Positions 13,469 through 24,950 of a stretch of DNA of 64,000 bases are shown here, piece by piece. A program made the position numbers and the translations under genes. The notes below the pieces were generated by a model. It ran no database searches. It saw only the letters and a list, made by a program, of their open reading frames with translations, and was not told the origin of the DNA. Each line of letters opens with the position of its first letter. The first letter of the stretch is position 1. The stretch is from Paramecium tetraurelia. Its lineage: Eukaryota; Ciliophora; Oligohymenophorea; Peniculida; Parameciidae. The DNA is taken from positions 124,001 to 188,000 of the forward strand of contig NW_001798991.1 in assembly GCF_000165425.1 (NCBI RefSeq), given 5' to 3'.

Positions 13469-16400
13469 TCATTCATATTCACTGATAGCTTCTAAGATGC
13501 ATGCGATTGACCAAGCCTAAGCTCTACATGAAAACACATTGTATTCTCCATTTCCATTGGTCATTTCTGGCAAGGAGTACCTAATAATAATTTCACTAGC
13601 ATTACCATTCATTTTGATGCAGAGTCATTTTGTGGTTTGATAAATAAGAATAAAATAGAGTTCTATTGATATGCTCTTTGCCATGAATAACTACTAAGGC
13701 TTTTAAAAAATATCCATAAACCCAAACCCACTCTGGTCCATTGTGATAAGAGAATCCATGAGATACATTGAAGATTTGAGATGAATCACTGTTATCGTAG
13801 AAATGAATATATTCTGAGGCAGCAGGATCAAGAGTCTTGACACCAATTGAATTCTCTCTTAATAAACATGCTTCAACAGCAGCGAGATGGAACTTGGCCT
13901 TTTCTTTGTGGAATAGTTCAGGAGCTAATCCAATAGCTATGCTGGCATTGCACCTTAATTAGTATTCATTTCTAGGCTTGGAAGACTTGACAAGATCCTT
14001 ATAGATTTGTCGATGTCTAACATGTTTTTCAACAATATGATAATCTTGGTAATTTGGATCATGTTACTTTGGAATGTAGTAATAACTTTCAAAATTGGCG
14101 ACTAAGAAATGGGACCATTCTTTGAAGAGTAGTTTCTTGCCATTAGGACAAATAACACCATCAAAAGGATAATGAGGATGAGCATGACTAACGAAATCTA
14201 AGCAAACTTTGAGAAGAGCAGTCAATTCAATAGGTGCTCCATCTCTACTAGTAGCAGGAATTCCTCTATTAATTTCTGATGAACCCATTTTATCCATCCA
14301 TGTCAAACAATTTAACCAATTTCCACCAACAATAAAACCAGTCTATTCATCTAGACTCAATTAAATGTTGAATCCTTCTGATTACATACAATTATCTATT
14401 TAGCCTCCTGCTCTCCATTCTCTGAATTTGATTCCAGAGGCATGACTCTAAAAGATCTTCTGAATAATTTCTGCTATTGTTTTCTTTATGACAATGCCTT
14501 ATGATTTCAATTAGTAATGTTTATCTATCTCATCATCTAGAAATACCATTTAGACTTCCTCATTAAGGATGTCAGTCTTTCCAGCATATTACACATAATC
14601 TTTGACTGCCTTAATGTACCACCAACAAGCATCTCTGCAATTATACCTTGGATTATTGCAAGAATCTAATAAGTTGGGAATGAGTCCGTGTCTTAAACAA
14701 GAACCAAAAGTTAACAGAGCATCTTTTGCTTCAGCCAGTAATCCATTTTCTAGATATATTCCCTTAAAGGATATGAAAGTGTCTCTGCCCCATGATCTGG
14801 CCCAACCAGTAGTAAAATGGGGTAATCCAGCTGCCATCTATTTAGATGAAGGCAACTCTGCAATAAATTGATACGAAGCTAGTTTTAACTCTCTTCTGAA
14901 TTATGATGTTTAGAGATTAGCTATGGAGAGCATACAATAGTTGTAGATGTAATCAACAAATTTACAGAAATAGGAAGGGATATGATGGCGAGGGATACCT
15001 TTGATTTATTGAGTGATGACATTTACTAATTTAGATACTTCCAATTATCCAAGTTATCGTTGTACTCTATCATTTAAATAGTCCAATAACCAATTTCCAT
15101 TTCTCAGATTTTCACAGATGGGATGTGCCAAATTGTTGTTTGTTTATGCTTCTCTTGTGGCAGAACGAGGACCAGCAAAGCCAGCATAAATAAGTTGTCT
15201 GTAATTAGGAATAAAATACAATCCTGTATTATTTTTGTCTCTCTCTTCAGGTTCAGACATAAAGAGTAAGTAATTTAGTTAATAAGAACTCAATGCATTG
15301 AAATGTACTTATTAGGATGCATCATTCAAGTGAGTGTCTAGGGATTACAAATGTTTCTCTTATTCAGAGTCAATTTGGCATTCAATGATGGCTGTAAATG
15401 AAGAAGGCAATTTAATGAACATTAATTCATTGCCTTGGATTTCAGCAAACTCTCGCAGATTTCGATGTTAAATAATTTTGACTGTCGATCCCTCTATGAA
15501 TTGATTGTTTTATTCAGGATGTTGTATAAAGTCTTCATGATAGAAGATAGCATCTACTTTGACGAGTTTTCCAGGTAATTTGATTGTACTAAATGGATTT
15601 GGAACTCCAAAAGAAGGAACAGTAATCAAAACCTTGGATCTACATTTGTCTTGAGTTTCTCTGGTGATGGTTTGAATGGTGTTGCCTTGATGTTAACAGA
15701 AGATAAAAGGGAACTAGTGGTTCAGTTCCTTTTTTATCTAATGTAATTTGAGTCTAATCAATTCCATTGTTGAATGAGATTTGGTTGGATTAGGTTCTAC
15801 TATTAGTTTCCTATTAGTGTGGTCAATCCAATTGGAGTTGACTTTATATTTGTATTCATATTATCCTTCATTCAACATTAGAGTATGAATGTAAGTGTTC
15901 TTATGGGCAATCAAAAGTAAGCCTTCTTTCCAGTCATCCCATGATCCAAACACTTCAACCTATTAATCTGGTAATCCATCATATCGAAATGCTATCTCTG
16001 ACTGTCTTTCAACACTTACTTGTTCTGTTGGAGCAACAACATTGTAGATTCTTCTCTCGCCTACAACTGATAACTTATGTGGCAAGAAACAATCATATCC
16101 CCTAACAGATCCACCCATACAACTACTAAAAGTAATTAAGGCAGCTATTGGCAATTGATGTTTGTAATCGTGAGTTTAGAGCAATGACTAATTATCATGA
16201 GATTACTCATAAATCAGAGCAGGACTATACTAAGGTTAGAGGATAGTGAAGCTTTCATTAATTGATTCGAATTGCTCTTGCAATTTGGGTAAAGATCCAA
16301 TTGATACTCGTCCATCTCCACTATAGTAATGCAATTCTCTATTCAGATGACCAGCATCATGACATCTGTTAGTTTCCCTAACCAAACAGTTGATTCCCAT

Positions 16401-18149
16401 AGTTTTAGTAAAGATTGAATCTTTCTCTGATGATCCAGTAAACAACTCAGCAAACACTAAGATATTGGGATTAGCCTTCCTTGCCTTCCTCATCATATAC
16501 TCTCTAATTTAAGATCAATTAAATCAATTACCCTACATTCATGGGTGTTGAATGGGCATTATCCAATCTCAACCCTGAGAATATCTTGGCCATCTATTGA
16601 ACATATTTCTTCATGTATTTCCACAATGCTGGGCTATCCTATTTCTTGTGTCCATATCTGAGTTTCACCAAATCACCCCAAATCACAATTGTCCTTCTCA
16701 AATAATGGTGTTCCTGATTCTCTGCAAAATTATTCAAAGGATCAAAGCCTTAAATCCATCCATTATTTGCCACATAACTCCCATTGCTTAATTTAGTGAA
16801 GTATCTGGGAACCAAGGAGTCTCCCTTGTCATTTACTTCCACAAAGGGCTTCTTCTGTGTCAACTTCCACCATGTGACCTACCCTTTTGTTGAATTCACA
16901 GCCTCCTTGATGTAGGACTCAGCTTCATTCCAGTATTGATGATTGTAATATTGCAACAATTCTTGAATGTATTCCAACGACACCTTCTTGTAATTCTCAT
17001 CCTTACTACCATTAATATTTAATACTTTACTTTAGAAATTCAACTATCACATCGTAATTTAAAGACACTCCATACTCTTTATACCCTTTCAGGATTGTCT
17101 CCTATCCTACCAACTGCAACATAATTTCACTTGCACTCTTGATGAAGATGTTCTGGTTCTCCTCCAATTATTCACTCTTGCTTTAAACTATCTTATTGCA
17201 TCTACTCTGTATTTCATTGATCACTGCATTCGTATTGAACTAAAAATATCCATGAATATTCAATTTCCTTATGTACTCATGTTCCAATATGTCCATTATT
17301 TGATTAAGATCCTCCTCATTATAAATAGTATTCCTTGGATACTGAGTCAACAATCCAGATCCTAACTTATTACTAAATTCAGCTATGGCACAATCTAATT
17401 TTATGGCTGCCTCTAAATGAGGGGAATTCTTCACATTATAAGTCGCATTCTCAAATTCTGATTGCACTAACCAACTCGAATCAAATGCTGTATGATTTAA
17501 CAAGATATCTATAAAAAAGTATGAATTTGGAAATTTATCAAAGAGTTATTTTAAATCATCATAAGTGTGAATCCCAAAAATATCAGTATTCAATTTCTGT
17601 TAATCGGCTATTGCATATAAACTGGGTGATTGACCCAATTGCTAAATAGGCGGAAAATGAAATGCTTCATAACCCAAATCGACTTGAGAACGAATTTACT
17701 TTTCATAATCTTTTCAAATTTACCCAAACAGTATGGTAGCAATGTTTATATAGTTACATCTTAGAGCTTCTCCACATCATTTGGTTAAACAATTATATGA
17801 TTCTCCACTCCCAATACTCTACAGAATTGTCTTAGGCGAAAAACCAACACAATCTCAAATAAGCTGCCCCAGCCAATGCAAACTCAACATCCACCTTCCA
17901 ATCCCCAGACGAATCGAGAGTAAACGCCTTAACCTCATGATGCAGTTGTATTTGTTTCAGAGTTAAATTCTCCATCTCATGTACATGCTTGTACCCTTTT
18001 TACATGATCAAGTACGGATGATAACCTTATTTGCGATTGCGAACAAAGATTCTTACTATCTAATTTTGACGTGCATAGATGGCCTTATCATGACTACCTT
18101 CAATCTCTCCCTATTAATTTAGTTCTAAAAAGTATCTCTCTTATTGCAT
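13469..18149 (-). CDS. AGL: glycogen debranching enzyme with internal AMPK-type glycogen-binding module
   Basis: A 4.7-kb gene, about 1,500 residues with introns, the usual size for eukaryotic AGL. It has both AGL activities. The GH13-type glucanotransferase half shows the nucleophile motif [10 protein letters not shown], the acid/base region VFAELFTGS and a SHDNQS motif. The C-terminal GH133 amylo-1,6-glucosidase half shows [15 protein letters not shown] and [10 protein letters not shown]. The last residues [11 protein letters not shown] fit the family's end. Near 15830-15970 a beta-sandwich stretch resembling the AMPK beta glycogen-binding domain is present ([13 protein letters not shown], then [10 protein letters not shown]). 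The enzyme would release glucose from branch points of cytosolic glycogen. Near 17696-17706 the frame changes. Start 18149 is the first ATG of the open frame and lies 53 bp after the preceding gene's stop. Confidence 0.88.
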
Positions 18150-18201
18150 TATTAATATTATTTGATTAATCGAATCTAGACGAATTTAAAATATATAATT
18201 T

Positions 18202-19501
18202 TCAACGATTTATACAACCAAGAGAAATCAAGACTCTTCTGAAGAAAGTTTGTTCTGGTTGTTCGTTTACTGGTTAAGGTTGATGGAAAACAAAATGGTG
18301 AGATCTTTGTTTCGACTCTTCCCATTCCTTGTTGTTGGTTTTCCTTTCAGAAACCACAGTTTGACAAGATTTCAAAGGAGAATGACTATATTCTTCCATC
18401 ATCAACATAGAGATGCTTCTGGAATTCAATTGGTCATTGTAAGATTTAGATTGTTACTTAGATAACATCCATTTATGATTGAGAATACCTTAAATCGAAG
18501 GTCTGTTAAATGGATTCGGCTGTAGAATCATCGCAATCAACGACTTGCAATCTTCACTCACGGATTCCTCGTATTTCAACTGCTACCCTGATAGAATTGC
18601 AACACACTTTTCCTGATCATTTTTCCCTGTAAATGGAGGCTTCCCTTGCACCATCTCATACAGCAGAACCCCCAAACACCAGATGTCCAATTTATAGTTC
18701 GTACTTTGAGACTTGATCATTTCCGGTGCCATGTATTCAATGGTCCCACAAAATGCCTTTTTCAGATTGTCCATCTCCGTAGACCATCCGAAATCGCATA
18801 TCTTTATGTTCCCCTTCGCATCCAACAGAAGGTTTTCAGGCTATTTACAATATATCAACATCACGCAACCTTTATATCACGATGGATAATCTTCATCTTG
18901 TGCAAGTACTCGATTCCCAAACAAGTCTAATAGAGATAATGATAGGCCTCATCCTCAGAAAGTCGACGCTGCTTCTTTATCCTTTTAAATAGAGAACCGC
19001 CTTCCGCATACTCCAGAATGAGATATACATTGGTCTTAAATTATAGATCGACCTTACCTTGTCCTCGAAATAACTATCCAGATCAATAATATGAGGGTGA
19101 TTCAATTTACGTTAAATTTTTATCTCCCTCTTCAAATTATCAATTGTGCAATACTTGAAGAGCTCCGCCTTCTTCATCTACGACATTAAACATTCAACAA
19201 TACAGCTTTCATTGCAAATAATTTCCCAGTCTAAATCTCCCTTACTAAAGTGACCCAACCAAAAGACCCTTATCCCAACGTTTATTGCATAGGCTAGAAA
19301 TCACTAATTTATCAGTCTCTAAATACCTATGGCTTCTCTTTTAAATAGTAGTTGATGATGTTTTGCTGCTTGATCCAGGCATATTCGTGCTAATATTATT
19401 TAATCAATGTACCAATTCGACCCATGTTTAGAAATCGAGGTGTTCAATTTTAAACTCCGACAATCACTAGTGGTCTCCGAAACTGCTTTATTAGAGTTCA
19501 T
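18202..19501 (-). CDS. Aurora-like protein kinase lacking the activation-loop threonine
   Basis: Five introns (23, 23, 26, 23 and 29 nt) leave exactly 392 codons, or 391 residues. A Ser/Thr-rich N-terminus of about 55 residues precedes a complete kinase domain. Visible motifs are GQGSFGWV, AMKAMKK, HRDIKPENLLL, CDFGWS and FCGTIEYMAPE, with DIWCLGVLLYEM downstream. ICDFGWS is typical of Aurora kinases. At the position of the regulatory Thr the sequence reads LKKAFCGT, so Ala replaces the phosphorylated residue. A Ser/Gln-rich tail of about 90 residues follows the kinase domain. The gene sits between the debranching enzyme (53 bp away) and a possible small gene whose stop overlaps this ATG. Kinase assignment is firm; Aurora subtype is likely. 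Confidence 0.87.
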
Positions 19502-19755
19502 TAATATAAAAAATTATTTTTAAAACTCATAAGATCATCAAAAATCCCCCACTGAATCAAAATTATCAAACTTTCCCCTATAAATTCATCTACTAAAACC
19601 CTTTTATATAGGATAAATTACACTTCAACAATCATTCTAAGCTTACAACCAATAACGTTTATCTCATCTCTCTGTTTTTCCAAACTTGATCTTAATTCAA
19701 TTGATTTGTTGGCTACAACTTATCCAATTAAGTATAATATCGTCTCATACCACAT
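19498..19755 (-). CDS. possible small protein, 85 residues
   Basis: A frame from ATG 19755 to TGA 19498-19500, overlapping the kinase start codon as ATGA. The translation contains hydrophobic segments at both ends and a charged middle (IELRSSLEKQRDEINVIGCK). It is protein-like but unrecognised. A start/stop overlap is unusual for this genome, where neighbouring genes are separated by at least about 45 bp. This may therefore be chance or an unrecognised 5' part of a longer transcript. Confidence 0.3.
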
Positions 19756-20095
19756 TGCATAAGAATTATCGTATTATTTTAATATAAACAAAATTATCAA
19801 TTCAAGCTTACTGACTTAAGAAAAAAACTAAATTTCTTTTAGTAAAATCTCATTAAAATGTAATGAATTAATCTAATTTTTGCACATTATTTCGATGAAG
19901 AAGTGAAAAATTCAATTGCTTTATAATTTATTTTAGATTATTCTGATTATTTTAGATTATTCTGGTTGTTTTGAGAGTCAATAGATTACTTTTTGAATTT
20001 GTAAAAATTATAAATATACTATAAAATCACTTAATTATTGAGGTAGTCGAATTCGAGGTAATAAATAATTATTATATTTAAATATAGCAAAATTA
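19756..20095. other. AT-rich intergenic region
   Basis: Spacer between same-strand genes, with poly-A/T runs and a short tandem repeat described separately. No coding frame or structured element is evident. Confidence 0.5.
19928..19965. repeat. 19-nt direct tandem repeat, two copies
   Basis: The unit TTATTTTAGATTATTCTGA occurs twice head to tail, the second copy differing only in its last base. It lies in noncoding DNA. Confidence 0.7.
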
Positions 20096-21218
20096 TCAAA
20101 TAACTTAGTTATTGTCTGATTTTGATGAAAATAATCGACTTATTATCTTAGTTTGAGGAGTTCTTTGCAGAAAATTCTTTGGTTTCTATGAACCTCCAGT
20201 TGATTGAAATGCAAATTATTGTTTAGTGCTTGCTTGAGGGGATTGTATTTGTGGTAATTGATTAAATTGATCTGGCTTATCCATACTCATGAGTTTGTAT
20301 GCTTGTTTAATTTAATTTTGAGATTCTTGAGAGTCTCTTAAATGTTCCTATGCAGTTCTTGATTTTCTAGACACATCATCATTCGGTAGATTGAAATTAA
20401 TAAATTCATTGACAGGAGTGATGGTTTATTTCGAGGAATTTGTTCTTAAAGCTGTCTCCTATTGGGATTATTGTCCGATAGAACCATACCCAATAAGTTG
20501 ATTATTGTAAATTTTTTTTGTTTAATTAATTCGGGGTAAAAATGCAGTTGAATTGGATTTTTGCATTTATTCACTATTATATTGAGATTGTCTGCTATCT
20601 AATAAGGATTTTTGATAAGATGGATATTCGGGTTTAACAAAGTCTTCAGTTTGTTTGGTTGGGATGTGTTTTCGAACAGGCTACAGATCAGCCATGCTGA
20701 TGTTAAATTCATTGTCTGAAATTTTGAGAGGTTGGCCAAACTTGATATTTGCATTTCTTTGGAAGCCTGGTGCAACAGAATTATTCTAGACTATATTAAT
20801 TTATTCATTGTTTGTTTTGGGTTGAGGTGGTGAAAATGGTTTAACAGAAGGAACTTTAATTAATTTAGGAGGAGAGCTAATTAGAGATCATTCCATACCC
20901 AAATTTATGCATGACAGGAGTAATGTGATTATTTTATGCAAACTATTTAGTAGATTTAGTCAGAGTGACTTTTTTCAAAGTTTGAGATGGTCTCTTTTCA
21001 CTGTTTATCTGAGGTTACAAATTCTTTTTGCCTTCTGAACTAAGCTTGAATGCTTATTCTTTTGGTGATTTGAAGGGCACTCTTTATATTTGTTTTTATT
21101 AAAATTTAATGGATTATCCCAATGAGCTTAATTGGGGATTAAAAAATTAGGCAGTTTACTTCATCTCCTATTACAAACGACTATCATCAAATGATGCTTA
21201 ATCTTGGTGATTCATCAT
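20096..21218 (-). CDS. Gln/Ser-rich, probably disordered protein
   Basis: One 22-nt intron leaves 366 residues from ATG 21218 to TGA 20096-20098. The protein is rich in Gln (many TAA/TAG codons), Ser, Asn, Pro and Lys, and lacks long hydrophobic segments. Short hydrophobic-aromatic patches are spaced along it, for example NEFNISMADLQPVRKH and VNEFINFNLPNDD, and could be binding motifs. No domain is recognised. Composition suggests an intrinsically disordered regulatory or cytoskeletal adaptor. The next gene upstream on the same strand ends 223 bp away. Confidence 0.65.
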
Positions 21219-21440
21219 TTGTTTTAAATAATTATTTATTTATTTATCAATAACAATTATTCACGCAAGTCGGAATAAGATATATCATATTTTTACTATA
21301 ACTTCATCCCTATCAAATAATCTCCTTGCAGAATCTCAGTATACCTCAACAGACTCCTGTTACTCCAGCAAATAACAATGAATCTGAAGGGTGATTGGAA
21401 ACGGAGAGACAAATATTTTGATGAAATAATTAAATTTGTT

Positions 21441-23022
21441 TCATTCATAATTGGTCACGGTCAAAGAGATTGTTGTTCTTTCTTTGATATTATCAGGCAA
21501 TACAACCACATAGTATGACTTGCTTATAGCTTCCAAGGTGCATCCAGCACAATTTCTATTAATTGAAATAATCATTACTCGAAGTGGACGTAAACCTCAT
21601 CGAAATAAAACTCTCTGGACAAGAACAACTCTGTTTGTTTTCCATTGCATTTCTTGCTGACAGACCAATCTAAGTCCAAGAAATGAGAGTTCTCATCAAC
21701 TACATTGAAGGTGGAACTGTTGGGACTACCACATATCTTAGTCACGTATGGTCTACTAAGAGTCTTGACTTTGTTTGTGTATAGTTATCCAAACTCATCA
21801 TAGAAGGACTCTATCTATCCAGGATGAGCTTGAGTTGTGACGTCAGCATAATACTTAAATTCCCAATAAGCCCAAGAAGTGAATTTGGATTCCATTAAGT
21901 CTAATAGGTAATCTAGTTCCTTGTTTCCTTTTGGAGTATCAAGAATAGCTCCGAATTCAGTCAAAAATTTGCCAACTCCTAAATGCTTGGCAACACCCTC
22001 TTTGGTTGCAAAGAAGAATGAATCCATGTAATTGCATACTTTCTCATTCTTTGGAATACTGTAATCATCAACATTAAAGCAATAAATGTGATAACTGTAC
22101 ACTTCTCTATCATTGTATTCTTCACCTCCTGGAGTATCTTTAAATCCAGCACCTATAAGATCAGTGGTTCCTGGTTCAAAGAAGATTATCTTCTTATCAT
22201 CAAACTTTCTGATTTCCTTATGCACTTTTCTGTAAAGAGGCAAAAGATTGTGATTATTACCATAATTGGGGAACAAGAATTCTCTAATGCTATGGTATAT
22301 AGATCCTTGAATTGGCTCATTGATAATTTCATATCCTATGACATTCTTGTGATCTTTAAAGTAATTAGCAACAACACCCCAGTATTCAGCAAATGAATCT
22401 GCTATTCCATCCTTATTGTCAAAAAGATTTTAGAATGTTTTAGAAGCTTCGGCTGTTACATAATAAAGAGCGAATTTCTTCTTTAAACAATCCTCAATGA
22501 TAGGAACTCCTTCCTCATCGGTGTGTATCTTAGAGAATACATAAGGATATGGGAACTTAAATGCCTTTGCCTTAGTTCTGGCAATTGTCCAATCAGGGAA
22601 TCCATTTCCACAAAAGAATCTATTCAATACATCTTAATGGGAGTCCAACAACACTGTTATTCCTTTGGCTTCACACCTCTTTACTATTTTGTCGATTTCC
22701 TCTAAATAGGTGTAATTGTATTATCCCCTAACTGGTTCGACTCCCTCCCATGCCACGTGCAATCTAATGAATGTCATTCCCCAAGAGATCAAATTATCCA
22801 AATCGAAATCGGATAGTGAATCATTGGGATCAAATCCTTCTGATACTGGTGGATAAAATGGGGGCAATTTGTAAACAACATTTACACTAATTATGATTAT
22901 AAGGTTTACCCATGAAATACTCGTCTTAAACCATCGGAATCCACGATGAATTGATCATTTGTGTTCACACTGAATGATGATGACACAAAAACAAGATAGA
23001 ACAATAATATGCAATATTTCAT
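21441..23022 (-). CDS. secreted GH5 glycosidase, endoglycoceramidase-like
   Basis: Two 23-nt introns give 511 residues. The N-terminus MKYCILLFYLVFVSSSFS is a signal peptide. GH5 motifs are in order: GVNVVYKLPPFYP, WGMTFIRLHVAWEGVEP, LLDSHQDVL then FCGNGFPDW, the acid/base glutamate in YEIINEP, and the nucleophile glutamate in FLTEFGA. The HQDVL/FCGxGFPDW pair is characteristic of endoglycoceramidases, which release the intact glycan from glycosphingolipids. A C-terminal beta-rich tail ends in TTISLTVTNYE. It probably acts in food vacuoles, lysosomes or outside the cell on prey membrane lipids; location is inferred from the signal peptide. Other GH5 activities such as steryl-glucosidase cannot be excluded. 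Confidence 0.87.
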
Positions 23023-23150
23023 TTTATTATTTAATTAAAGAAGCACTCATTACAGCATATGCCAATAAAAAACAGTCTTAATTTACAAACACAATTGTTT
23101 ATAAAATCATTAAATCACTTAGATCCCATCTCATTCAACATGTTCTATAA

Positions 23151-24889
23151 TCATAATAAAAACTCCTCTAGTACTTGACATTAAGCCAAAAGCATTTGCA
23201 TCAATTCAAACTAATTTTTTTGCCCATTAAGGAACTCAGAAGTCCTGCTTAATTATTGATTTCCACTTTTGGGAGATGAGGCCTTACTTACCAACTTATT
23301 AGATAATTGACTCTACTATAAAAATTCTTGGCCTGAATCATATATCATATTCTCTGAATAACTCGATATCGCATTTAACTTAGCATTCACAGTGTTTTCC
23401 AAAAATAAAATCTCCTTCTACATTTGTTGCACCTCCTTTCCATTGTCATCTTAAGATATAGTAACTATTCTCTCAACAATTTACTTGTATTACTTACCAA
23501 AAAATAAGGCATCTTCTAATAATTGGTTCTACATTGATATACAAATATTTTTACAATTATAGAGGATTTTTCATTTAATTCTATTTTTAATTGTTTAATC
23601 TCATTATCTTTAATTTATTGTAGTTGATTACATTATTACTAATAGGAAGAATAAGTTTCATTCTAATATTAATCAAACTGCGACTTTATTTAATCGTGAA
23701 CCACCTAGTTGATATAAGATAACTACTTGGTATTTCTCAAGATTTTATTTGAGTGTCGTATTTTCCAATTCAAAATCATGGTAAAGATTAAAATAATGAT
23801 CTTTTTCTTCTAAACAAAGCTGGTTACTTGACTTTAAAAGTTCATATTGCTTTTTTAATTGCTCTAACTATAAAATAAATATTAATTATAGTATACTTCA
23901 TCAGTTTTAGATTGCAATTAAGAAATGATAGATTCAATTTAAGCATTTAACTCCGAAATTGAAAGAATTTATTATTTATTATTATTTTATAATTTCAAAA
24001 TTTAGTCATTTAAGGAGGTAATAATTTTAGATTTCTATTCCAACTCATCAATTTGGTATTTGATTATCTTTTATTATCCATTATTTAAATGATGATTAGA
24101 ATTAGTACTAATTTCAGTAGCAAGTATATTTTAATGGTATGCTGCTTTGTTATTCTCTAAATTACAGCTACCGAATTCACGATGATGTGATGGTTTCTTG
24201 ATAGTTTTAACAGGACTATTGGGTTGAGGCTTAAAGGAATTTTAAATTTTGATCAATTAATTATTAAGGATATCCATTTAAGGATTAATGTGCTATTTAG
24301 ATTTGATTTTTTCTATGATTTCATAAATGATTATGACAATGTCCTTGACCATGCTTTGGAATTGTTATTTGTACTCTGGAACTGGTTCTTGCTAATTATT
24401 GGGGGTTTCTTGGTTCAATTCTAATATCAAAAGATAGATCATATATTTGAGTAGAATAAGATCGGTGCATCTATAAAAATCAAAGCAAATTGTTGAATTG
24501 TCAAGACAAAAGAGTTTCATTTTTGTTAAAACTGCTGCAAATATGTTGTGATCATGGTCTTTGGCATATTTAAGTTGTTTGAGCTTTTTATCAATGTGGG
24601 TTAAGGATGATATTTAGATAGGCGGGTTGGCATGTTGAAAGTGTTGAATTTCTAGGGGGTTTTCAATTTGGGCGAATGAGGTGTGCTTATCCATTTCTCT
24701 GACAATGCGGTCAGTCAACTATCCGACATCACATTGTTTGATTTGAAGGTAGGGGATTGTCGATGGAGCATGGAGGAATTAGTTGATTTCTGAATGTTTT
24801 GGTGAATGTGAGTGCTGGATGGTTTTCTTTTGAGTTAAATGCAAATTTTGAAGTTTTTGAAGCAACTAATTGCTAGAGGGTGAGTTCAT
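23151..24889 (-). CDS. coiled-coil protein of unknown function
   Basis: Four introns (29, 22, 26 and 33 nt) leave 542 residues. The N-terminal 250 residues are mixed and partly disordered, with several HxH-type motifs. The C-terminal half is rich in Glu, Lys, Gln and Leu heptads, for example KYQIDELEQKSKIITSLND and LEQLKKQYELLKSSN, indicating a long coiled coil. No enzymatic domain is seen. Such proteins are common as ciliary or basal-body scaffolds in ciliates, but nothing here specifies that. It is divergent from the surface-protein gene, with only 61 bp between the two start codons, so they share a very short promoter region. Confidence 0.7.
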
Positions 24890-24950
24890 TATAATTAACA
24901 GATATTTATACTTGGCTTAATGTAAAATCTTAAATTATTAATAAATTAAA

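Noticed and set aside
14602-14871. Plus-strand 89-codon frame
   Set aside because: It is the complement of the conserved glucosidase motif region of the debranching enzyme on the minus strand.
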